Of a stretch of DNA of 64,000 nucleotides, positions 38,201 to 50,244 are shown piece by piece; position 1 is the first letter of the stretch, and the number at the start of each line of letters is the position of its first letter. The notes beneath the pieces are model-generated. The model did no database searches. It saw only the letters and a program-made list of their open reading frames with translations, and had not been told where the DNA came from. Origin of the DNA: Eulemur rufifrons (Eukaryota > Chordata > Mammalia > Primates > Lemuridae); contig NC_091006.1 in the NCBI RefSeq assembly GCF_041146395.1, positions 4,532,001-4,596,000 of the forward strand, in the 5' to 3' direction. Position numbers and translations under genes: made by a program.

Positions 38201-38471
38201 GGCCCCACCCATCCAGCCTTGTGTTCTTGGCACACACAGGCACGTGAGCCCAGGGGTCTTGTTTCCCAAAGGCCACTGACACCCCCCCATACTGCCCTCC
38301 TGTTTCCTTGCAGCTTTCCTCCCCAGGGCACCCCTCCCAGCACCAGAGGCGGACCCCAGCCCAAGACCCTCCCCCTGGTCTCCATCCACCCACTCCCCCT
38401 GCAGTACCCACCCCGAGCCGGACCAAGCCCAGCAGAAGCAGCAGCAGAGCGGAGGCCGTGGCCAGCTTCAT
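35256..38471 (-). CDS. DMKN: Dermokine, alpha-type isoform from an internal promoter
   Basis: Short secreted isoform with its own first exon and signal peptide. Exons: 38412-38471 (MKLATASALLLLLLGLVRLG, 20 codons, donor GTGGGT), 36998-37048 (GADELSSLQKRAGGADQ), 36455-36526 (24 codons, starts NYNYNQQAYPTGYG), 35412-35435 (GGVTATSS), 35256-35303 (ASRAQPSLLHWLKFW-stop). That is 84 residues, or 96 if the candidate exon at 36838-36873 is used. Human alpha is of similar size and has the same NYNYN...Y and W-K-F-W tail. All exons are phase 0. The region SSLQKRAG contains a dibasic KR, a possible processing site (inference). Exons from 37048 downward are shared with long isoforms that read through from the beta promoter. 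Confidence 0.9.
36838..36873 (-). other. DMKN: Candidate 12-codon cassette exon in DMKN
   Basis: Bounded by a TTTGTCAG acceptor with a pyrimidine-rich lead and a GTAAGA donor, it encodes PGGGWQDASASK in phase 0 (36 bases). It lies between the GADELSS and NYNYN exons, both phase 0, so inclusion keeps the frame. The composition (Gly, Ser, Trp) suits the protein. I do not recall this segment in human dermokine. Confidence 0.45.
37716..37761 (+). repeat. CA microsatellite
   Basis: Interrupted CA repeat with a 'ctctcgcg' break, in the DMKN intron between the alpha first exon and the GADELSS exon. Confidence 0.9.
37879..38050 (-). mobile_element. Alu monomer (FLAM/FRAM-like) in DMKN
   Basis: A poly-T run then one Alu arm of about 155 bases, ending acaagccacggtgctcagcc. 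Single arm only, so a monomer or a truncated copy. Confidence 0.75.
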
Positions 38472-38510
38472 GTTTCTGCACCTGTGGAGGCCCCAACCCT
38501 CGGGCCTCCG

Positions 38511-38517
38511 CTTTTAT
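38511..38517 (-). promoter_or_regulatory. DMKN: DMKN alpha TATA-like element
   Basis: ATAAAAG on the minus strand (cttttat on +), 40 bases upstream of the alpha ATG. It marks an internal promoter inside the DMKN gene and agrees with the known separate alpha transcript. The implied 5' UTR is very short. Confidence 0.6.
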
Positions 38518-38754
38518 CCCAGGGAGGACCTCCCATCCTACTCCTCCGTGACTCATGGCTTCTCTCTCCCACCCCACCCTGCACTCAAGATCCCGTAAAG
38601 CGAGGAAAGTGGGAAGGGAGGGAGGCGCCGTCCTCAGCAGGGAGGGGAAGAAACTGGGACAGAAACCTGGGCAAGCCGCTCGCCAAGGGCCCCGAACCCC
38701 GTGTCCCAGAGCTGGGGTTCCCCGCTACGGAGTGAGAAGGTCTGCCCCCCTTAC

Positions 38755-39144
38755 CTCAATAATTGTTTTCCAGTTGAAGAAAGGAGTGTTGCTTTTGAAA
38801 TCCTGGAGGGAGAAGGAGAGTTGAGTGGGCCCGGGGGAGGCAGAACTGGGCTGGTGCGTGGCAGCCCGCTGGGGGGGTTTCCAGAGCGGAGGGAGGAGCG
38901 GGCTGAGAGCCCGGGTGCGGTTCGGGTGGGAGGAAGATAAGCGTGTCAGAGTCTGAGACGGTGTTGGTGCTAAGACTCGGGCGAGATGACACCTGTCTCA
39001 GAAATGGAAAGGGGGCTGCCTTGGGGGAGGCGTGGGAAGAGACAGGATGACCAGGATCCCCAGTTCTTCAAAAGAGGATTCTCCTACCTCCCAGAGCCGG
39101 CGGAAGTAGAGGAGGGCTCGCGTGCTGGGGGGCGGGATTTGGTG
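38755..39144 (-). CDS. DMKN: Dermokine exons linking beta body to alpha tail (long and gamma-type isoforms)
   Basis: Two phase-0 exons: 39088-39144 (HQIPPPSTRALLYFRRLWE, 19 codons) and 38755-38802 (DFKSNTPFFNWKTIIE, 16 codons). Both have AG acceptors and GT donors (gaG|GTAGGA and gaG|GTAAGG). They lie after the beta terminal exon and before the alpha first exon, so they are used only when the beta stop exon is skipped. The pair repeats the structure of exons 11-12 (x-LW/FWK then D/N-F-K-S-x-x-x-F-x-N-W), an internal exon-pair duplication. Human dermokine has the matching STRALLYFSRLWED segment. Confidence 0.85.
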
Positions 39145-39192
39145 CTGCGGATGAAAGGGGGCAGCAGGTTAGCAGGGGCCTGAGCCACTCAC

Positions 39193-39225
39193 CTGGCCCG
39201 ACTCCTGCCGCCGCCTCTTCTCAGC
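39193..39225 (-). other. DMKN: Candidate 11-codon cassette exon in DMKN
   Basis: A stretch bounded by CTGCAG and GTGAGTGG would give AEKRRRQESGQ, phase 0, 33 bases. It sits just upstream (in transcript order) of the 39088-39144 exon. The donor is strong but the pyrimidine tract before the acceptor is weak. I know of no matching human peptide, so it may be only a chance pair of splice-like sites. Confidence 0.25.
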
Positions 39226-39600
39226 CTGCAGAATTCCCTCGTGACTAAGGTGGGGGGAGAGGGGAGCTGGGGGTCTTTAGGGACCTCAGAAAACTGATTT
39301 TGGAAACAGGAGGAAGAAGCAGGATCTCTGGAGCCTTAGCCAGCCCGCCTTCCCTCTCCATGCATGCGCGTACAGTGTTCTCTATCCGACCCTGTCGGCC
39401 TCGGCAGAACTTAACTGTAGCAAAACCTCAGGACCAGGACCTGCCCCGGAGCTTCCCCTGTCCACCTGCCACGAAACCTCGAGCCGTTTCCCAAAGCTGT
39501 GGGGCTGAAGCCGCCCCTTCCAACCCTCACCCCCTCCACCCCAGAACAACGGTGGAGACATAAGAAAGGAGCAGAGACCAGCAGTGTGGGGCAGCTAAGG

Positions 39601-39606
39601 TTTATT
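39601..39606 (-). terminator. DMKN: Proximal (beta) polyadenylation signal of DMKN
   Basis: AATAAA on the minus strand, 95 bases after the DQRSSRIP stop codon. It ends the beta transcripts inside the gene, so isoform choice couples splicing with alternative polyadenylation. Confidence 0.8.
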
Positions 39607-39700
39607 TCAGGGGCAGGGGTGGAGATTAGTGATGAGATAGTGGTGTTTTTAAGGAGGGAGTGGGGGCCTCCCCTCCATCTGGTAGCTCCTTGTCTGGAGG

Positions 39701-42700
39701 TCACGGGATGCGAGAGCTCCTCTGGTCCTGGGCAAAGAAATAGGTCCTAAGAGGGAGCTTGAGGGACAGGCATTCAGGGAGTAGTGGGCCAGGGCAGGGG
39801 TAGATGGGCGTCTGCTCCACAGTCTGCAGGGACCTTTTTGCCCAAAACTGTCACCCGTACAAATCCAGATATCCCAGCCTGGGCTTGAGAATCCCCTACC
39901 TCATCAGGAACGTTACACAGAGCCCCTCTCTCCTCACTCCTCGCTCTGGCTGAGGTCCTGAGCTCCTTCACCCCCACCCCGTGAAGGAAAACTGGGTTCC
40001 ATTCTCTTCTCTGCCCTCCCTGTCCTGTCGCCAGGGGATCTGTCCCCGAGGAAGCTGGCGCGGGTGAATCCTGCCCGATGACTGCGATCGCTCCCTTTAC
40101 TGCCACCTAGAGCGGCAGAAACGTCTGCCATCTGTCCCGGCTCTCTGGGAAGCGTCTGCACGTGCCCTGGTTCTCCCACCAGAACCTACAGTCCTGCTCC
40201 TACCGGAAACTAGTCTCTAGAAAACAGAGAACATGTTTTGTGCGTGCAAACTGAAACCCGCCGCAGCTGAGAACGTCTCCTGTCTTTCTCTCCCCGCCTC
40301 ATTCCCAAAGGTCAGACTTTGATTTTCCTAAGCACAAGTTTTATGAAGGCAGGGATCCAAGTCTCCATTCTTTACATTAAAGGCCAGAGACTCCACTGCT
40401 CACAGGGGCCGGGCGGGTGGCCGAGATGACCATGTCGGGCAGGGCAGTTTGGCGGCCGGGGAGCGCCCCATGGCAGAAGCCGCAGCTCCTCAGCTCTAGC
40501 TGATCGCTGCCCCCGGGAAGGGCGCCAGTGTTGCCCGATGTTTCAAGAGAAGCCAGAAATCCCAATCGTTATGTGAAGGCTCTCAATTTCCAAACTTTGG
40601 CAACTAATTCATATTAGGAAAAAAAAAAGGTGGCTCAGGACATATCTGTGAGCCACCAATTGCAGCTTCTGCCTTTGGCGTTTGAATCGTTGTCTGCCCT
40701 CATCCCCTCCCTCTCTGGGCAGCCCCCTCCACTCTGGGGGTGCCCCTGGTGTTCTGAGGTCCAATCAGCCTGGCCAGGGGTTCCCCTGCAAGAAGGAGCA
40801 GGAACAGAGGAAGGAGAGAGGGGTTCTGGGCCCCAACCGTCCTCTAAGGTTGTGCATGTGCAGGGCCCAGACCAACGCTTGTCACCGGTCAGGCACTCGG
40901 CCAACGTGGGTTTCCTTTTCCCTTCTGCGGGTGTCAGTCCTCGTGTGGCCTTTTAGCTCCCCCGGCTCCTCACTCAGTCTACCCCCTGCGATTAGGCCAA
41001 CTCGCTCTCCCCTTAACCTTCCGGGTCTTGAAGGGGAAACGGAGGCTCGTAACCTGCTCAGGTCTATATGCCGAGCAGTAAAGACACCCATCCCCTCTAC
41101 ACATTCTCAGCTCCCAGCTGTTTCCAAATCCTCCCTCTTCCCAGGTCTCTGCTGTCCTTCCCTCTCAGTTTGTTTTGTTTATGTTGCTTTTGTTTTTAGC
41201 ACTGGCCTAAATACTTCTCTTATCCCTCTCCCACAAGGATCGAGATTGCACGGCCTTCCAGCCCTTACCTTGCTTATGGCATCCCAGTTAATGAAACCCA
41301 GCTTGGATTTAAAATTCTACAGAGAAGAAAAAGGAGAAAAACCAAATTGGGTCATAATGTCATTGGCTCAGGGCTTCAGGCCAGGAGAGGTCAAGGGCCA
41401 CTGCTGACTGTTAGTGTAGAAAGAGGACTTCAGCCTGTTGGGTTAGGGTTAGGGGAGAGGGGTTGGTTTTCTAAACCAGAGCGAGCAGAGCTATCTTGCA
41501 GACCTCACCTTCCAGAAAGTGTCGAAGTTGAAGGGCCCAGAAGACATCTCAGAGTTCTAAGGAATCAATGAGAAATAGATGAAATTGAGAAGCCACTTTG
41601 TGAGCACGAGGCAGGAAATATTAAGTGTCAGGAAGGAGGCAAGGATTCCTGACACCACGGCCCCAGCCCAAGGTGGAGTGTCGCCTTCACTCACCACAGT
41701 ATTGACTCCATTGACAGCTTCACCTCTTACACTGTCCCCATGGGACCCTTGCCCCTGGGTGGGGAAAAGGGGGGCTGATGTTCGAGGCTTATGTATCCTA
41801 TCATGCGTGCCGCCTGTCAACCTGCTCCTGCCCACCTTTGCTCGCCTTTGCTCGAGCTCCCTGCACTTCTCTCCGAGAAGCCACATTCTCTTCTTTATTT
41901 ACACAGCACCTAAAATCCCGCCTCAGAAAGCCTTCCTAGAATGACTTGCTACCGTGTAACCCCGTCCCGTGAATCATATTCACACTCTTGCTTCCTCCCT
42001 CTCCTGTCCCCAAACACCACTAGCAGTGAAAGTCATTAACGTGCAGCCCCACCGCAGGCTGAGCACTGAGCCTCTTCCTGCCGCGCTCCTAGGTGGAACG
42101 AGGAAACTGAACTCAGAGGCGTCCAAGCTGCCTCCATCGCCTGGACTCCGCACCCCCTTGGGTGGTTCCCGTCCAGAAAGCTCTGCAGTGGCCGTAGCAG
42201 ATGAGCAAGTCAGGCTTCCCTGCCCCGCTTTATCCGAGGAAGCCCGGGCTCAGAGGGTTTGACTGACGTGCACGCACACGCCACGTGCGAGAGCTGGCGT
42301 CGGGGCCCTCGTCTTCTGACTCAAAGTTCAGTGACTTTCCAGTTCTCAACACTGCCTTCTTAAGTATGGTTTTTAGAAATATCTCCTTGTCCCATATTTT
42401 TCCTCTCACACAGTTGACATCGCTCTGATCCCGGTGGGAAGGAGGGAAGGAGGGAATGAATTGAGGAGGGAGATGTGGCCTGCTGATGGTCACCGACACA
42501 GATTCAGAGCGCTTACGGGAAGAAACTGACATTTCTTTTCCCAGGCCCTTGGCACACTCTACCGTCCATCTGAAGCCGACCCTGCCTGCCCCAGGGCTCA
42601 CCTGTTGACTGCCTTGGGAGCCCCCAAGGAGGTGACTGCTCTCTCTGCTCGTTCCCTAGGAAGACAGAAATGGAGAAAAATCAGTGGGGACACAGGCAGG

Positions 42701-45700
42701 CTGGGGGTGACAGGGCAGGTTAGCAGTGTCGGTGAGGGACTCCTGAGTCAGGAGACTGAGGCATGAGCATGACAGAGGATTTCCCAGGACCCCGAGAAAG
42801 AGGTCCCTCTCTCAGGGTAGCTCCATCATCCCTGGCAGATGTTGTAACCTCCTGTGGCTGGAGTTACTGCCTGGTTACGGCGTTTATGGAGAACATCACC
42901 ATCTCTGTTTACACTCATTTCTGCACACTACCCAAAATCCAGCCAGAGGGCCTTTGCCACCGACGTATCTGAATTCTCTCCTGGCTGTTGGACTGAACTG
43001 ATTCAAGCTGAAGGACCTGTCTGGACTGATGTTTGCGTTGGTCGGAAAGGTGACACTAGCTGGAGAGCCAGGGGAGCTGAGTGGCACAGCAGATTGCCTA
43101 GTCTCCTCCTAGGTGAGAAGTGGCTCCCCCCCCCCCCCGCCCCGAGTCCTCTTTCATCACTGTGCGGAACACGGGACTCTCAGACCCCTCGGCTTTCCCT
43201 CTTGCCCAGAGCGGGCAGGTGGACCCGGCCGGGATGTAGGACTGTGCCCTGCTAGAATCGCTACCCCAGTGTGGGCCTCCGTCCCACTTACTACTGGCAC
43301 GGTCTCTACTCTCAGGGCCTGCTGTCCCCTTACCCTCGTGTCACCGAAGCCACCGGAGCCTCCCTGTCCTCCTCTGAGGTCCTGAGGGATAAGACAGCAA
43401 AATGCAGATCCCTGTTTTAGATCCTGAGATCATCCTCCAAAGTTAATGTATTGATTTTATATGAATCCTCTCACAATCCCAACAGGATTCTCTTTTGGAA
43501 CTTGTCAGAATCACTTTGCAATTCATTCAGGAGGAAGAAGGTCTAAGGATAGGTAAGAAAACACCAGAAAAGACTAGTGGCAAGGGACAGCTCATCCTGA
43601 CAGATGTTAATATACTATGAAGCTACAAAGCAGTGTGGTCTCTGCCCCAGAATGGATGAATCAGTTCCACAAAACAGAGCTCCCAGGAGCTCCCCCAAAT
43701 ATTAAGGTATTTACAAATGGCATTTTCAGTCAGTGGTGGAAGTGATTCGATGCATGGAACTGGGAATATCAGTTACACATTTGGGGAAATTACACCTCAT
43801 CAGTTTCCTCCCTTCCGTTTTTGACCGGTTTCCCCCTCATAAAGGAACACACAGCTCTGATCCAAAGTGTAGGACCAGACGTGAGCAGGGGTGGGCTGGA
43901 GCCGGCACTGGACAGTGTACCGCAAAATAAAGTCCAGACGGATTAGAGATAGATTGAAAAAATGAGATTGTAGAAGTATTCATAGCACTAGAAGAAAATA
44001 AAGACCTTTAAAGCAATACACCAAGAGCAGAAACTAGGGAAAATATGATATTTTTGACTACTTTCATACTTAAGAGTTTGGTATGTAAAAAACTAGAAAT
44101 AGACTTACAAACTGGGAGAAATTTTCTTAAAACCTGTATAAAATGTCAGTATCTCGAATACATGAGGAGCTCTTCCGAGAGCCGTCTCCGCTGAGCCCCA
44201 CCACGCCACCGCCCTCTCCTCCCACCCGGCCTCGCTCTGTGAGGTTCTGTGACCAGGACGGGCAGTGTCAGCCTCACCCGAGCTTGTTAGATGTTGAACC
44301 TCGTCCCCACCCCGGACCTGCTGAATCAACCTGCACTTTCACAAGACAGAGGTGATTCACGCGGACACCAGCGTAACGAATTCTGTCAGCGCCACGCTGC
44401 TGACATAAAGCCCAGATTTCCAGAATAACTGGGGGAGAACGTGCTTTCCCAAACACTTCTCCCTGTCCAAGTTCACCGAATTCTGTCCCCTGGCTGGGTA
44501 CAGGACATTCGAAATGATTATGTTTCTAAAAGGACGGCTTTACGTGGGCTTTCTCACAGCCCATCTGTGGGGTACCATGTAAGGATTTGCAATTAATTAT
44601 TACTTGGGAGATTCTACTATTTTTAGGACTATGAGTTTGGTTTCTTCTGCCTAAACTGTCCGTTCCCCTGGGCGGGGCGGGATGGGGCTGAGTGGAGCTG
44701 AGTTATGTGGGTTGGGCACAGCCTGCGATGACCTGCAGTCACCACACGAGTTTGGCGCTCACCTGACCCCCAGACCCTCCGGCCACGCGGACTTCATTCC
44801 CCGGGTTGTCACACTGTGGGACAGAGAAAGGGAAGACTCTCAGTCCCCTCCCAGACGCCAGGTGCTGCCCACGACCAGCAGCATCTCCACCCCAGGGAGC
44901 CCACGTCCACCCCACTGGGCCGCACTCTGGCCCTGTTCTCCGTGGAGCCCTTGCTCCCCCATCCCACGGGGGCCCCTGGTCCTCTTGTTCCTCTCCCCAC
45001 AGCTCCAGGGAGATGCGTGCCCGTGTGCCCTCCCCAGCCACTCACCTCGGCTTTACTTCCACCTCCGCTGCCCGAGGAGGAGCCGCTACTGGAGCCCTAC
45101 ATGGGAAGGCGAGAGTTCATACCTGTCTTAAACGGACTTGCAAAGGGACCACTCGTTCCCAGCGGGATGATGGATTTGCTGTAACCCCTGACCAGTTCCG
45201 ACCCTCTCTCCAGCCTCCAGACCTTCCCCGGCTCTAGCCAGTTGGTGGCTGAGAAGTTCCTCTGAGCACGGGGAAGGCCAGCTGTGGCCGAGGGTCTTTG
45301 GAAATGTGCGACGATTTGGGGAATCTGAGCTGCTGCCCACAACCCCGGCCCCCACGGCAGCCAGGGGTGGCAAAGCCTCCGGAGCCCAGCTGCCCAGGAG
45401 CCGCGAGCCTGCCACCAGGGGGCAGGAAGCGGAAGGGACCCCTGGAGTCTTCACCTGGGAATCTGAGTAGCCCCTTTGATCAAAATTCCTAGAATTTTCT
45501 AAGGGTCGGTCCTAGATGGAGGAAGTGAGGGTAGTACAAGGAGCAGTAAGGTAAAGCGCCTTGTGTTATTCAGCTTGTAACTACTTCCCTCCTCTTTCCT
45601 GGGACCTTTCCCGGCCCCCAGGGAAGCCAGGTGTGGCTCCCTCTCTCCGGACACCATCTCCTGGAGCTCTAGTCTAAGGCAGCTGCCGGGCGTGGCTTCC

Positions 45701-47704
45701 CGCCTGGCCCCTCACCCATCCTGTAGGGGCCTTGTGTGCCCTGCGGCTACTAGTTTGGTCCACACCACAGCTCTGGAAAGGTCCTTGAGTCTCCACATGC
45801 ACAGTCCTGTCCCCTGTCCTCTTGGGAGCTTCCCAAACAAGTGTCATATTTTCCTGCGTCCACCTCCTTTCTTTCCTCCACCACCCCCAGCTCTCCTCTG
45901 ACTTGCCAAGTGGACGGGACCGCAGGAATAGAGGTTAGACTGGCAGGAGACCCTCCACACGGTCACGGAGTGGAAAACAAGGGAGGTGGCGGGTCACCTC
46001 TCGTGGAAAACCACAGCTTGTACGTAAGGAGCGCAGCTTGGTTGGGGCTGGGAAGGTGGGGAACAGAGGCTACGGGAACCCCAGGGTGACAACTGCCAGT
46101 GAGGCCACCCACCCAGGGGTGGTGGCCGCTTTGAGGGAAAACTTGGAGCCCATCTCCTCGGCAGGGACCACCAGGGGCCTCACCCCATCCCTCCCTTCAG
46201 TGGAGGTGCAGAACTCACCCAGTTGCTCCCAGAACTGTCACTGCCGCTGCTGCCACCATTGCCGCTGCTGCTGCTGCCACCACTGCCACTGTCACTGCCT
46301 GACGGAGAGCTGCTGCTTCCCTGAGGGGCAGGAAGGGACCAGAGCGAGGATCAAAGACAGGAGCTCCAGGACTTCCTCCCCCCTCCCCTTCCTCTCTGCC
46401 CATTTCCTCCCGGGGCAGAATGTCCAGGCTGCCCTCTCCTCTTACCCCAGAGTTGCCGGAGCTTCCTCCTGATCCGGACGGTGGGGGGTTGGTGCACTGC
46501 AGAGGGACAGGGATGGTGAGTTTAGAGACTTCCGCCACAGCCGTCCCCAGAAGCCAGGCCTCTCCTGTCCCCTGTGGCTTGGCCTCCTTTCCCCAAAGCT
46601 GTCCCTCCCACCTCCCCTTCCCATTCCCCTGCCGTCTTCCTGGCCTCCTCCCAGGCCCATCTCTTCCCGGCTGGACTTCCTCTCACCGCAGTCCCTCCCC
46701 TCCCAGCCTTCTTTCTCTTTGTCCCTCCCCACTTTCCATCACAGGCACCAGGCACGTCTTCGTCCCAGACTCTGCCTCTTACCCCTGGATTTGGGCTGCT
46801 GCCTCTCGTTGAATCATAACCAGGCTGGGCCACGGCTCCCTGCAGGGAGGGTGAGACTGAGTGTGGGACTCAGAGGACCAGGGAGGCGTGTGGGGAGTGT
46901 GGGCTTGGAGGGAGGGAGTGGCAGGGATCAGGGCTGGGTGGTGACTTTACCTGAGCATTGGTCCCAAACTTTGGTGTCACCCTGTTGCCTCCTTGACCCC
47001 AGGATCCTCCATGAACATTGTTTCCAAAGTTGCCTGCTGGGCCTCCGGGGTACCCATGTCCCCAGGGAGCCCCTGAACCTCCGGGATTGCCCATCCCATG
47101 GCCTCCAGACGTTCCCTGCAAGGACACGATGCCTGATGGGGGAGGGCAGGCAGAGTAACCGTGAAACAGACAGGAGCCGGAGCGAAACAGAGACAGAGAC
47201 AGGGCCAAGGCGTAGAGGAAGGGCGTGTAACGTGGAAGGAAACTGCCCCAGACAGCCGCAAATAAGAGACCCAATCATCCTTTCAATCCTGTCCCAAGAC
47301 TCTCAACCCAGCTTCCCAGCACTCACCCAAGCACCGTTGCTGCCGGGCACCCCCTGCCAGGAGCTGTGGACAGCATCTGCTCCACGTTCAAGGACATTCC
47401 CAGCCTGCCTGCCAGCCTCACTCCCACTGTTTCCAAGAGCGTGGGCTGCTTCCCCGAACTTAGGGCCTGAAGTATCTGCCGCGCCATTGCCCGTGGCCTC
47501 CCTGACTCCAGAGCCAAGTGCCCCTCCGGTCTTTTCGCCAATGGCCTGTCCAAGCCCCTGGCTAAGGGCATCTCCCACTCCATGCCCAATGGCCTCCCCA
47601 ACGCTTGTTTCAGCGCCCCCCCCTCCACCCTGCAGCGGGCCAGCCTCCCCACTGCCCAGGCACAGGGCCAGCAGGAGGCAGGCCAGGGACCCCTGCAACT
47701 TCAT
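39701..47704 (-). CDS. DMKN: Dermokine, beta-type isoform, 13 coding exons
   Basis: Secreted glycine/serine-rich protein of upper epidermis and other stratified epithelia. Exons in transcript order: 47327-47704, 46951-47115, 46783-46839, 46446-46496, 46219-46320, 45046-45096, 44763-44813, 43334-43381, 42602-42655, 41695-41754, 41509-41556, 41269-41316, 39701-39727. All have AG/GT borders and lengths divisible by three, so any can be skipped in frame. Used together they encode about 379 residues (human beta is longer, 476 from memory). Exon 1 has a signal peptide (MKLQGSLACLLLALCLGSG) followed by amphipathic G/A repeats (GEAIGHGVGDALSQGLGQAI) resembling those of SBSN. Exons 2-3 are Gly/Pro/Asn-rich, exons 4-7 Ser/Gly-rich, exons 11-12 carry FNFDTFWK and NFKSKLGFINWDAISK, and the last exon ends DQRSSRIP-stop. 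Exons 8-10 match the variable human segment (LLGG, GVNTV). Exon use is inferred from splice sites and homology. Confidence 0.92.
43430..44160 (+). mobile_element. LINE-1 fragment in a DMKN intron
   Basis: 'ctacaaagcagtgtggtctctgcc', 'caatcccaacaggattctctt' and 'gaaaataaagacctttaaagc' follow L1 ORF2 3' text on the + strand, opposite to DMKN. Diverged and inactive. Confidence 0.7.
44265..44360 (+). mobile_element. MER5-like hAT fragment
   Basis: 'gcctcacccgagcttgttag' and 'cgtccccaccccggacctgctgaatcaacctgcac' match the inner part of MER5/Charlie-type elements. Confidence 0.55.
47327..47704 (-). CDS. DMKN: Dermokine exon 1 (beta promoter): signal peptide and Gly/Ala repeat domain
   Basis: The largest DMKN exon, 126 codons in phase 0, closing ...NGAW before a GTGAGT donor. 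The ATG at 47704 starts a 20-residue hydrophobic signal peptide. The following stretch alternates small and hydrophobic residues with a period near 11 (GHGVGDAL, GQAIGEK, GEAAHALG). It resembles the opening of suprabasin and suggests a shared extended helical or collagen-like matrix fold, which is inference. Confidence 0.92.
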
Positions 47705-47906
47705 CTCTGCCCAGCCCCCTCTGTCTCTCCGAGTGTCTTCTTCCCACCCAAGTCCACTTGTTGCCGTTTCTCTTCCTCCGTGTGCCCTCCTCTCTTCCCT
47801 TCTCCCTCCAGACGCCTTGTCCTTCCCTCCCTCTGGGTGTGCAGCCTTCTCTCTTCTTCCCCAGACGCCCCTGCCTTCCCAGAGTCCTCCTCCCTGTCAC
47901 TACTCC

Positions 47907-47912
47907 TTATAC
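47907..47912 (-). promoter_or_regulatory. DMKN: DMKN beta TATA-like element
   Basis: GTATAA on the minus strand (ttatac on +), about 205 bases upstream of the beta ATG. It is the best TATA-like element before exon 1 and would imply a 5' UTR of roughly 170 bases. There is no experimental support. Confidence 0.4.
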
Positions 47913-50244
47913 TGTAGGTTGGGAGAAGGTGACAGGGCTGGGCGGCCCTGGGTGCCTCCCCCAGTGACTCAGGGCAGGGCCACCGATAGGGTAATGAGCT
48001 GTAATTGTGAGCCTGAGAGGCTGTGTCGAAACAGAGAGGGAGCCCGAGCATCAGAGGGGTGAGACCATACGAAAGCGTTCCAGTTTCCCAACCCCAGGAA
48101 TTTGGGGCACAGGGTGGGGGCAGGGGCATCTGAGGAGATAGGTTGGTGGATTCTCCTGGAGATGGTGGGGTGGGGGGACCTGGGAGGGAGGGGTCACAGC
48201 CAGGACCCCACCAGGGGAGCAAGGACCCGGAAGCCCAGTCGGACAGGACCCACCTAGGCATCAGCCAGCCTGGCTCAGGGAAACCAGAGTGACAGACAGT
48301 TGCCCCTTGTTGGCCGTTCTCAGTTTCAGTCGGCCTTCCTGTCCCCCTCTGCCCTCCCACATTGTCACCTAAAGGCGACAGCCCTCACATTCTTGCATCC
48401 CTTCCCACCACAGAGAGAGACTGGCGGCCGTGGGGCTGCGGTTGATGTTCCCCTGATGTTCCGGGGAAGCCCTGAGTGGGGACCCGAGATGTCAGGGAAG
48501 GAAGTGGCCATGACCCTGAGAGCAGCAGGATGTTTCGGGGAGCGTGCGGGCTGCTCTTGGTGAGAAAGCTGGGTGTGGAGCAGGGGAGCTGGGCGGGCCA
48601 GCCACCCCCAGGGAACGAGTGGGAGGGAAGGGCCAAGGGAGGGAGCAGCTGACCCAGGCGCCCGTCCTGTTTACCCGACCTGGAGGGGGCACGTGTGTGA
48701 GCTCACAGCAGGACTGCATCAGCTCACCGACACCCGGCTCCCCAGGGGCCAGGGTGGCACAAGGCCAGGAGCAGCAGGGCCCTCTCCCAGCCCAGCTTGG
48801 GGCACAGAACTCGGCCTCCCCAGGTCTCATCCCTGCTCAGCTTTTAACTACTAATATAGCCGCTTCTCCGTTCCCAGGGGCCACGGGGCCTCCCACTTGG
48901 CACCGTCCCATATCACTGGGACTCATCGCCGGGTTAGGAGGGGCCGGTTTCCATCCACCTTTCTCAATGTCTCTCAGTCAGTCTCTGCCTCCCTCCCTCT
49001 CCACCCCGACTTGTAACATCCAACCCTTCTTACCATGTAAACACGATCCCTGTCTGTCCTCCCCAGCTCCTCCTTCCCTGTTATTCCGTCTCTGACTCTT
49101 TAATGAGGATAATAATGGTGATGGTGATAATAATAATAATAATAATTGCAGCTCCAGCTTAGCAAGGCTTTCCATGTGCCCAGCACTGCACTAAGCGTTG
49201 TAGGGATCACAGAGCCCTGGGAGACAGGCTTCCTATTACCCCGTTCAGAGACATGAAATTGGGGCTCAGAGAGGACATAGTGGCAAGAGCCAAAGGAGAG
49301 CGGGGTGCAGGGGTAAAACTGGGCCCCCAGGATGGGTAGCGGAGATGCCACAGGGCAGGAAGAGGGGTCCTGGGTAGTGCATTCGCCAACTCAAAGGCTC
49401 CTTCCAGAACTCTCTCACCAGAATGCACCTTGGCAATGTTGTGTATCTGCCCTCTCCCTTCTCCAATACTCTTGTGTTTCTTTAAACCAGCTTACTTTTT
49501 TTACTTAAGAATATTTAAGTGAATACTTTATATCACTACCATAAAGGCAAAGCCAGGATCACTGGCCCATAAATAGAAAGTACTGGAAAAACATAGTGAG
49601 TAGCAAACAATGGCATTCCATCATACTGGCCACAGCTTCTGTACCGTCTTTGTTGAAAAGAAATATTAGCAAGTATGAGAGAGGTGTTCGGGCACACGGG
49701 CACAGAAGTTGAGTCTTTTTCTTTAACATGATCAGAAAGCTTGGGAGACAATGGAGAGGAGAGGGAGTTTCTCACTGTGTGATTCAGAGTTATTCAAAGC
49801 CTTGTCCACCGGCCAGCTAAAGTCTTCCATGTCACCAGCAGTCCCACTTTCTACCTTCTGGGAAAAATGCCCTCAGACATTGCTGGACCCGAGGAGCCCC
49901 TCGGGTCAGACTTAGGGCTCTTAGTACACACCTATTGTGAACCAAATAGAACATCGGGTGCTTGCACATATGTGAGCTCATTTAATCCTATCACCTCAAG
50001 AGTTCAGTCCCATTTTACAGACGAGGTAAAGAGGCCCAGAGTGGTTAGCCGTCACACACCAGATCGTATGTGCAAAGATCATGGTAAAACAGAGCTGTCA
50101 AAATTCGGTCCAGGTCTGTCCGACTCCCAACAGCTTTTTTCCTACACCACCAGGCAGGCCTTCCTTGTTCTTGTATGTAATAGCATCCACAAATCCAATA
50201 TGCCCACATCATGCCCAAGACCTTCTGGGCTTTTCTCTCTAATG

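Noticed and set aside
40682..41407. 241-codon + strand frame
   Set aside because: It overlaps a DMKN exon (41269-41316) in antisense and lacks motifs.
46719..48062. 447-codon + strand frame over DMKN exons 1-3
   Set aside because: It is antisense to well-supported DMKN exons and runs through their introns. It is Pro/Ser/Arg-rich from GC-rich DNA.
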